This document shows positions 1 through 6,323 of a DNA stretch of 6,323 bases, in pieces. How positions within the stretch are numbered: the first letter of the stretch is position 1; the number at the start of each line of letters is the position of its first letter. The stretch spans positions 1 through 6,323 of the forward strand of contig CAJYRH010000125.1 of assembly GCA_913776795.1 (NCBI GenBank), written 5' to 3'. This DNA comes from an uncultured Pseudorhodoferax sp. (GTDB lineage: Bacteria > Pseudomonadota > Gammaproteobacteria > Burkholderiales > Burkholderiaceae). Both the position numbers and the translations under genes were made by a program. Under the pieces are notes generated by a model. The model made no database searches. It had not been told where the DNA came from and was given only the letters and a program-made list of their open reading frames with translations.

Positions 1-732
1 CTGCAAGTCGCCGGCATGGTGGGCGACGGCCTGTCGGCCGTGAGCGAGGCGCTGCGCCTTCTGCCGCAGGTGCTTTTCCTGGACATCCGCATGCCCGGGC
101 AGGACGGCCTGGCCGCCGCCGCCGCGCTGGCCGAGCTGTGGCCCGACGGCGAGGCGAGGATGCCGCAGCTGGTGTTCGTGACCGCCTACGACGAGTACGC
201 CGTGCGCGCCTTCGATGCCCAGGCCGCCGACTACGTGCTCAAGCCGGTGCAGCCCGAACGGTTGCGCCGTACCGTGGCGCGCCTGCAGCAGGCGCTGGCC
301 ATGGCCGCGGCCGAGCCGGCGCCGGCCGGTGCGCTGGAGCAGCAGCTCGACCAGTGGCGCCGCCTGCTGCACGCCGCCGCCGCTGGCGCGCCCGCGGCAC
401 CGCTGCGCTTCATCGCCGCCGGCGACGCCGGCGGTGCCAGCGTGCGCATGGTGCCCATCGACGAGGTGCTGTACTTCGAGGCGGCCGACAAGTACGTGCG
501 CGTGCTGACCGCCGGCGAGGAGCACCTGATCCGCACGCCGCTCAAGCAGCTGTTGCCGCAGCTGGACGCGCAGCGCTTCTGGCAGGTGCACCGGGCCGTG
601 GTGGTGCGCGCCGACGCCATCGCGCAGGTGCAGCGCGACGAGGCCGGCCGGCTGCACCTGCGCCTGCGCGGCCGCCCGGACGAGCGCATCGCCGTGAGCC
701 GGCTCTACACCCACCTGTTCAAGGCCATGTAG
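1..732 (+). CDS. LytTR-family response regulator (5'-truncated by window edge)
   Basis: This is a two-component response regulator that would be phosphorylated by a sensor kinase and then bind DNA to control transcription. The frame is open from base 1, so the ATG at 16 is internal; 243 codons are visible and roughly 25 N-terminal residues are missing. The CheY-like receiver shows the phospho-acceptor Asp at visible residue 28 (LFLDIRMPGQDG), the switch Thr at 61 (FVTAYDEYA) and the conserved Lys at 81 (VLKPV). An Ala/Pro-rich linker at about 95-135 leads to a C-terminal LytTR DNA-binding domain at about 148-243, with IDEVLYFEAADKYV, the RTPLKQL segment and FWQVHRAVVV. This is the AlgR/LytR/YehT architecture. 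The cognate kinase would be expected upstream, outside the window. The targets are unknown. The family assignment is firm; the specific orthologue is not determined. Confidence 0.93.
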   Translation: MQVAGMVGDGLSAVSEALRLLPQVLFLDIRMPGQDGLAAAAALAELWPDGEARMPQLVFVTAYDEYAVRAFDAQAADYVLKPVQPERLRRTVARLQQALAMAAAEPAPAGALEQQLDQWRRLLHAAAAGAPAAPLRFIAAGDAGGASVRMVPIDEVLYFEAADKYVRVLTAGEEHLIRTPLKQLLPQLDAQRFWQVHRAVVVRADAIAQVQRDEAGRLHLRLRGRPDERIAVSRLYTHLFKAM

Positions 733-748
733 GCCGCCCGGGGGCGGC
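733..748 (+). terminator. GC-rich hairpin after the regulator gene (weak terminator candidate)
   Basis: A perfect 7-bp inverted repeat, GCCGCCC (733-739) and GGGCGGC (742-748), begins directly after the regulator's TAG stop. As written the loop is 2 nt; a 6-bp stem with a 4-nt loop is more realistic. No T-run follows, so it is not a canonical intrinsic terminator. It may attenuate read-through or stabilise the 3' end of the upstream mRNA. Confidence 0.3.
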
Positions 749-753
749 ACAAT
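748..753 (+). promoter_or_regulatory. Possible -10 box (CACAAT) of the monooxygenase gene
   Basis: CACAAT ends 9 nt before the ATG at 763. If it is a sigma-70 -10 element, transcription would start almost at the start codon, giving a near-leaderless mRNA. That would fit the absence of any Shine-Dalgarno sequence in the 30-nt gap. No convincing TTGACA-like -35 lies at 16-18 nt, so this is only a suggestion. The alternative is read-through from the regulator gene. Confidence 0.25.
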
Positions 754-762
754 CGCGGCCCC

Positions 763-2001
763 ATGGCACCTCCCCAGCAGCTTCTCGTGGCCGGCGGCGG
801 CATCGGCGGCCTGGCCGCTGCGCTGGCCTGCGCACGCCAGGGCTGGCGTGTGCGGGTGTTCGAGCGTGCCGAGGCCTTCACCGAAGTAGGCGCCGGCGTC
901 CAGTTGGGGCCCAACGTGGTGCGGCTGCTGCAGGCCTGGGGCCTGGGCGGCCCGCTGCAGTCCGTGGCTGCCTTTCCGGCGCGGCTGCGCGTGCGCGATG
1001 CGGCGAGCGGTGCGCCGTTGGCCACGCTGGACCTGGCGGCCATGCCCGCTCGCTACGGCGCGCCCTACGCCACCATCCACCGTGCCGACCTGCTGGCCCT
1101 GTTGCACGGTGCGGTGGCCCACCTCGCCGGGGTGGCGCTGTCGCTGGACCGCCGCGTGCAGGCCTTCGACGACGACGGCCAGCGCGTGCTGCTGCACACC
1201 TTGCAAGGCGCCGGCGGCGCGCCCGAGCCGGTCGAGGGCGATGCACTGCTCGGCGCAGATGGCCTGTGGAGCGGCGTGCGCGCCCAGCTGCTTGCCGATG
1301 GCCCGCCGCGCCTGACAGGCCACCTGGCCTACCGCGCGCTGCTGCCGCAGGCCGACCTGCCGGCCGCGCTGCGCAGCGCCGAGGTCACGGCCTGGCTGGG
1401 GCCGCGCCTGCACCTGGTCAGCTACCCCGTGCGCGGCGGCGAGGCACTGAACGTGGTCGCCTTCGTGCACGGCCAGCCGCCCGGCGGCGAACGCGGTGCC
1501 ACGCCCGATGCGCTGGCCGACTGGGACCATGCGACCAACGCTGCCGATCTGCAGGCCGCCATGGCCGGCTGCTGCACACCGCTGCAGGATCTCGTGCGCG
1601 CCGTGCCGGCCTGGCGGCTGTGGGTGCTGGCCGACAGGCCGCCGCTGCGCGCGGCCAGTGAACAGGCGCGCGGCCGCGTGGCCCTGCTGGGCGATGCCGC
1701 CCACCCCATGCGGCCCTACCTGGCCCAGGGCGCCGGCATGGCCATCGAGGACGCCGAAGCGCTCGGCCGCGCCCTGGGACGGGCCGGCGCGGCCGGCGGC
1801 GCCGTGCCCATGCTGCTCGCGCGCTACGCGCAGGAGCGCTGGCAGCGCAACGCGCGCGTGCAGGCCCGGGCGCTGCGCAACGGCCGCATCTTCCATGCGA
1901 CGGGGCCGGTCCGCTGGGGCCGCAACCTGTCGCTGCGGCTGCTCGGCGAGCGCCTGCTGGACATGCCCTGGCTGTACGGGCCGCCGCAGTCCGCGCGATG
2001 A
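763..2001 (+). CDS. FAD-dependent monooxygenase, salicylate/3-hydroxybenzoate hydroxylase-like
   Basis: This is a class A flavoprotein monooxygenase of 412 aa, a usual length for the family. Such enzymes use NAD(P)H and O2 to hydroxylate aromatic substrates in the cytoplasm. The Rossmann FAD motif GxGxxG is at residues 11-16 (VAGGGIGGL), with the ribose-binding Glu at 34 (RVFERA). The DG motif is at 164-173 (GADGLWSGVR). The GD motif at 308-316 (ALLGDAAHP) continues into the flavin-contacting PYLAQGAGMAIEDA. The segment LHLVSYPVRGG (217-226) resembles salicylate and 3-hydroxybenzoate hydroxylases. The start at 763 places the FAD motif at the expected distance from the N-terminus, although no Shine-Dalgarno site is visible. 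It lies 30 nt after the regulator gene on the same strand. No catabolic partner genes are in view, so the substrate cannot be named. A role in ubiquinone or other hydroxylation is also possible. Confidence 0.9.
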   Translation: MAPPQQLLVAGGGIGGLAAALACARQGWRVRVFERAEAFTEVGAGVQLGPNVVRLLQAWGLGGPLQSVAAFPARLRVRDAASGAPLATLDLAAMPARYGAPYATIHRADLLALLHGAVAHLAGVALSLDRRVQAFDDDGQRVLLHTLQGAGGAPEPVEGDALLGADGLWSGVRAQLLADGPPRLTGHLAYRALLPQADLPAALRSAEVTAWLGPRLHLVSYPVRGGEALNVVAFVHGQPPGGERGATPDALADWDHATNAADLQAAMAGCCTPLQDLVRAVPAWRLWVLADRPPLRAASEQARGRVALLGDAAHPMRPYLAQGAGMAIEDAEALGRALGRAGAAGGAVPMLLARYAQERWQRNARVQARALRNGRIFHATGPVRWGRNLSLRLLGERLLDMPWLYGPPQSAR

Positions 2002-2047
2002 ACTGCGAATGCGACGATCTCCCAGCGCGGGGACATTCGGGCACACC

Positions 2048-2053
2048 TATACT
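2048..2053 (+). promoter_or_regulatory. Probable -10 box (TATACT) of the mntP leader
   Basis: TATACT matches the sigma-70 -10 consensus at 5 of 6 positions and stands out in GC-rich DNA. A start about 7 nt downstream (near 2059-2061) would begin the RNA at the foot of the riboswitch aptamer, which supports the call. No good -35 hexamer lies 16-18 nt upstream (the sequence there is AGCGCG-like), so an activator or a weak promoter is implied. The 5' leader would be about 185 nt. Confidence 0.5.
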
Positions 2054-2055
2054 CC

Positions 2056-2178
2056 GGCCTCCCTTGGGGAGTAGCCGGCTTCCGCTCCGTCCGGAAGCGC
2101 CTGCGTCAACACACTCGGCATCCCGCATGCTGTGGCGCAGGCAACCGTTGCACGGTTGGCGAGACCATCGGCATGGCC
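2056..2178 (+). promoter_or_regulatory. yybP-ykoY manganese riboswitch aptamer
   Basis: This is the Mn2+-sensing leader RNA known upstream of mntP/yebN and related exporters; Mn2+ binding turns expression on. The conserved loop GGGGAGTAGCC is at 2066-2076 and the matching GGCGAGACC at 2158-2166. Between them lie three perfect stems. The first is GCTTCCG/CGGAAGC (2078-2084 with 2092-2098). The second is GCCTGCG/CGCAGGC (2099-2105 with 2136-2142), with the conserved GTCAACA just inside its 5' strand. The third is AACCGT/ACGGTT (2143-2148 with 2152-2157). The base helix is less regular: GG 2066-2067 with CC 2165-2166, and possibly GGCC 2056-2059 with GGCC 2175-2178. The two conserved purine-rich loops that form the metal site in this family are both present. 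The outer limits are approximate. Confidence 0.93.
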
Positions 2179-2183
2179 CCGCG

Positions 2184-2221
2184 ACGCAGGTCGGGCAGCG
2201 GGACCCTGCCTTTGCGTTTTT
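2184..2221 (+). terminator. Riboswitch expression platform with intrinsic-terminator-like hairpin
   Basis: Downstream of the aptamer, ACGCA (2184-2188) pairs with TGCGT (2213-2217). Inside this, GGCAG (2194-2198) pairs with CTGCC (2206-2210). A T-run at 2217-2221 follows, giving an interrupted hairpin with a U-tract about 25 nt before the mntP ATG. The same left strand can instead pair further downstream: GCAGCGG 2195-2201 with CCGCTGC 2228-2234, or CGGGCA 2192-2197 with TGCCCG 2221-2226. The structures are mutually exclusive, as expected of a switch. Whether control is at termination or at translation cannot be decided from the sequence alone. Confidence 0.5.
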
Positions 2222-2245
2222 GCCCGGCCGCTGCACGAGTCCCCC

Positions 2246-2815
2246 ATGAATCTCGCTTCCACCGTCCTGCTGGCCCTGGCCATGTCGACCGATGCCTTCG
2301 CCGCAGCCGTCGGCAAGGGCACCTCCCTGCACCAGCCCCGCTGGTCCGAAGCGCTGCGCACCGGCGCCATCTTCGGCGTGATCGAGGCCATCACGCCCGT
2401 CGTCGGCTGGGCGCTGGGCTCCGTCGCGTCGGATTACGTCAAGGACTGGGACCACTGGATCGCGTTCACGCTGCTGTGCATCCTCGGCCTGCGCATGCTG
2501 GTCGGCGCGCTGCGCACGCCCGACACGGTGCCCGAGGACAAGCCCAGCCGGCATGGCTTCTGGCTGCTCGCCATCACCGGCTTTGCCACGAGCATCGACG
2601 CCATGGCGGTCGGCGTGGGGCTGGCCTTCCTGGACGTCGACATCCTGCCGGTGGCCGCCGCCATCGGCCTGGCCACCTTCGCCATGGTCACGCTGGGCGT
2701 GATGGTGGGCCGCCTGCTGGGCAACATCGCGGGCCGCTGGGCCGAGGCCATCGGCGGCGTGCTGCTGATCGGCATCGGCGCGGTGATCCTGTTTGAACAC
2801 CTCACCGCACTCTGA
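2246..2815 (+). CDS. mntP: Manganese efflux pump MntP
   Basis: This is an inner-membrane Mn2+ exporter of 189 aa (E. coli MntP is 188 aa) that protects the cell from manganese overload. The protein is an internal duplication, as known for this family (formerly DUF204/YebN). The first half carries [13 protein letters not shown] with Asp16, and the second carries [14 protein letters not shown] with Asp118; both halves are highly hydrophobic and about six membrane helices are expected. HWIAF and HGFWLL are also characteristic. The ATG at 2246 gives the family N-terminus [14 protein letters not shown] at 2132 in the same frame lies inside the riboswitch and is rejected as a start. The Shine-Dalgarno site is weak (GAG at 2237-2239), which suits riboswitch control of initiation. 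The stop lies 13 nt from that of the convergent pseudogene. Confidence 0.96.
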   Translation: MNLASTVLLALAMSTDAFAAAVGKGTSLHQPRWSEALRTGAIFGVIEAITPVVGWALGSVASDYVKDWDHWIAFTLLCILGLRMLVGALRTPDTVPEDKPSRHGFWLLAITGFATSIDAMAVGVGLAFLDVDILPVAAAIGLATFAMVTLGVMVGRLLGNIAGRWAEAIGGVLLIGIGAVILFEHLTAL

Positions 2816-2825
2816 GCTTGCGGCC

Positions 2826-2845
2826 GGTTCAGCGCAGAATGAACC
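2826..2845. repeat. Inverted repeat at the convergent gene ends
   Basis: GGTTCA (2826-2831) and TGAACC (2840-2845) form a 6-bp hairpin with an 8-nt loop, 10 nt after the mntP stop and overlapping the stop codon of the minus-strand remnant. Neither strand has a T-run after it. It may help end mRNAs from both sides, but it could be chance in GC-rich DNA. Confidence 0.25.
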
Positions 2846-3215
2846 TGGTCACGCCCTTGGCGGCGATCCCCAGCATGCCCAGGCCAGCCCGGGCAACAGC
2901 ACGACGGTGCCGACCCGGCCCGCCTTGGCGTCGCGCGCCAGCTGCAGCATCAACAGCCTGAAGCGCACGAAGGCGACAGGCCAACAGGCCGAAGGTCATG
3001 CCGATCCAGGCGATCTGGGCCTCTGCACCGCCGAACCTGCTTTCAGGCGACCAAATCGCGTCGGGCATGCCAGCTCGCACGGGCAAGCCGGGGCGCGACA
3101 AGCCCGGCAGCGGGCAGCGCGACAGCTCGGCCCAGCCATGCGCCAGACAGCGCGGCGGCGCGCTGGCGCCGGCCTAGCGCACGGCATGGCGCAGGCTTTC
3201 GGTCACGGCACCCAT
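2829..3215 (-). pseudogene. Decayed minus-strand gene, frame-jumping membrane-protein remnant
   Basis: I do not recognise the family. On the minus strand a coding-like signal (third positions nearly all G/C) moves between frames. One frame reads MPDAIWSPESRFGG and then AQIAWIGMTFGLLA down to about 2979. The +1 frame then reads FVRFRLLMLQLARDAKAGRV and TVVLLPGLA to about 2885. The first frame resumes as GMLGIAAKGVTRFILR and ends at the TGA at 2829-2831. Joined, these make a coherent, partly hydrophobic C-terminal region. Upstream in the first frame, MGAVTESLRHAVR from an ATG at 3213-3215 is cut by a TAG at 3174-3176, so the 5' extent is uncertain. The longest single uninterrupted stretch is 2829-3101, 90 codons. 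Two compensating frameshifts plus a stop suggest a pseudogene; sequencing error is the alternative. It may once have followed the small membrane-protein gene on the same strand. Confidence 0.5.
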
Positions 3216-3266
3216 GGCCTGGTAGCGGGGCGTGCGCCATGCCCCATGGCGCGCTACAGGCCGCGT

Positions 3267-3291
3267 TGACCTGCATCAAGCGGCCAGGTCA
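3267..3291 (-). repeat. Inverted repeat over the stop codon of the small membrane-protein gene
   Basis: TGACCTG (3267-3273) and CAGGTCA (3285-3291) form a perfect 7-bp stem with an 11-nt loop. The outer arm contains the TGA stop of the minus-strand gene ending at 3289. No T-run follows on the minus strand. It could stabilise the 3' end of the clpB transcript or act in factor-assisted termination. This is weak evidence for a terminator. Confidence 0.35.
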
Positions 3292-3677
3292 GTGGCGCGG
3301 CGTCTTGGGCTGGACGTCTTCCACGTCCTGCGTGATGGCACCTGGCGGGCTGAACGGGGACGGTTCTCCGGACGCGGCTTCCTGCGCGGCGCGGCCGCGC
3401 GGGCGGGTGGCCTGCTGCTGCCAGTCGCGGTAGCGGCGCCAGCTGGCGGCGGGGTCGATGCCCATGCCGCCGAAACGCAGGATCACAGGCCGGCCCGTGA
3501 GCCTGGCCCACAGCAAACGCAAGCCGAACACCACGGCCAGAACGGCGGCCGCCAGCACCAGGCCTGCCGCGACCACCAGGCCGGCGGCGAGCATGGCCAC
3601 CTGCAACATCAGGCGTACGAGGCCCGCTACGAAATCACCCACGGCCCCATCACTCCTTTGTTGCACGCCCGCGATCA

Positions 3678-3678
<1 letters not shown>
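3289..3678 (-). CDS. Small uncharacterised membrane protein, overlapping clpB
   Basis: This is a 129-residue protein of unrecognised family and unknown function. Residues ~13-58 are a long hydrophobic stretch rich in Ala, Val and Leu (AAGLVVAAGLVLAAAVLAVV in its centre), enough for two membrane helices in a tight hairpin or one very long one. A basic segment follows at 59-90, with GRPVILRFGG and SWRRYRDW. The tail is polar, Pro/Gln/Glu-rich and probably disordered. The ATG (3676-3678) overlaps the clpB stop as TGATG, and a GGTGG lies 7 nt upstream inside clpB, so translation is probably coupled to clpB. A TTG codon just before the ATG is an alternative start. The third positions are G/C-rich like its neighbours, and the hydrophobic composition argues against a shadow frame. 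Co-expression under heat shock is inference from position only. Confidence 0.75.
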
Positions 3679-6278
<2,600 letters not shown>

Positions 6279-6285
6279 GTTCGAG

Positions 6286-6291
6286 TTCTCC
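6286..6291 (-). promoter_or_regulatory. Shine-Dalgarno site of clpB
   Basis: On the minus strand GGAGAA lies 7 nt before the clpB ATG (6276-6278). It is the strongest ribosome-binding site in the window and fixes the start codon over an upstream out-of-frame ATG at 6305-6307. Confidence 0.85.
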
Positions 6292-6303
6292 GAATTGCAA
6301 CGA

Positions 6304-6311
6304 ACATGGGG
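6304..6311 (-). promoter_or_regulatory. Sigma-32 (heat-shock) -10 element of clpB
   Basis: CCCCATGT on the minus strand matches the sigma-32 (RpoH) -10 consensus CCCCATnT at every defined position. It lies 25 nt before the clpB ATG, giving a start near 6297 and a leader of about 20 nt that contains the GGAGAA site. The CTTGAAA-type -35 would be expected 13-15 nt upstream. Only 12 nt of spacer are visible before the window ends, so the -35 cannot be checked. Confidence 0.7.
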
Positions 6312-6323
6312 CGAGGATGCGCC

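Noticed and set aside
138..1661. A 507-codon plus-strand open frame crossing the regulator and monooxygenase genes
   Set aside because: Its translation is almost all Arg, Ala, Gly and Pro with no domain motifs, and it overlaps two well-supported genes in another frame. Long stop-free shadow frames are expected in high-GC DNA.
2132..2245. An N-terminal extension of MntP from a GTG at 2132
   Set aside because: The GTG lies inside the aptamer, and the extension is unlike MntP. The ATG at 2246 reproduces the standard N-terminus and length.
1998..2249. An 83-codon frame starting ATGA over the monooxygenase stop
   Set aside because: The ATGA overlap looks like coupling, but the frame runs straight through the riboswitch aptamer, and the peptide has no family features.
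1418..2800. A 460-codon minus-strand open frame opposite the monooxygenase, riboswitch and mntP
   Set aside because: Low-complexity composition (His, Asp, Gln, then Arg/Ala runs), and it runs antisense through a conserved riboswitch and two recognised genes. It is a shadow.
2793..3269. A 158-codon plus-strand frame after mntP
   Set aside because: It overlaps the mntP end, has a shadow-like polar and Arg-rich composition, and runs opposite the better minus-strand coding signal.

Overview
The window is high-GC DNA with strongly G/C-biased third codon positions. The gene families and their similarity to E. coli proteins suggest a betaproteobacterium, most likely Burkholderiales and perhaps Comamonadaceae. 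That placement is inference from composition and protein style, not from a marker gene.

Layout, left to right. (1) Positions 1-732 (+) hold the 3' part of a LytTR-type response regulator whose first ~25 residues lie outside the window. (2) Positions 763-2001 (+) encode a class A FAD-dependent aromatic-ring-hydroxylase-like monooxygenase, 30 nt after the regulator. A GC-rich hairpin and a CACAAT box lie between them. (3) Positions 2002-2245 are the long leader of mntP: a TATACT -10 box, a yybP-ykoY (Mn2+) riboswitch and a terminator-like expression platform. (4) Positions 2246-2815 (+) encode the Mn2+ exporter MntP. (5) Positions 2816-3288 have no intact gene. They hold a minus-strand pseudogene remnant whose coding signal jumps between reading frames and is interrupted by a stop. 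(6) Positions 3289-3678 (-) encode a small, unrecognised membrane protein overlapping the end of clpB (TGATG). (7) Positions 3678-6278 (-) encode a complete ClpB disaggregase. It has a good Shine-Dalgarno site and a perfect sigma-32 -10 element at the right edge.

The genes form independent units. mntP is a self-contained manganese-detoxification unit: the leader RNA senses Mn2+ and permits synthesis of the efflux pump. clpB is a heat-shock gene, and the small membrane protein is probably translated with it by coupling. mntP and the pseudogene converge, with their stop codons 13 nt apart. The regulator and monooxygenase are adjacent on one strand, but nothing visible shows that one controls the other.

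I see no CRISPR array, tRNA, rRNA, insertion sequence or defence module. No previously undescribed system can be supported. The least ordinary items are the clpB-coupled membrane protein, the frame-jumping remnant and the multi-state riboswitch expression platform.
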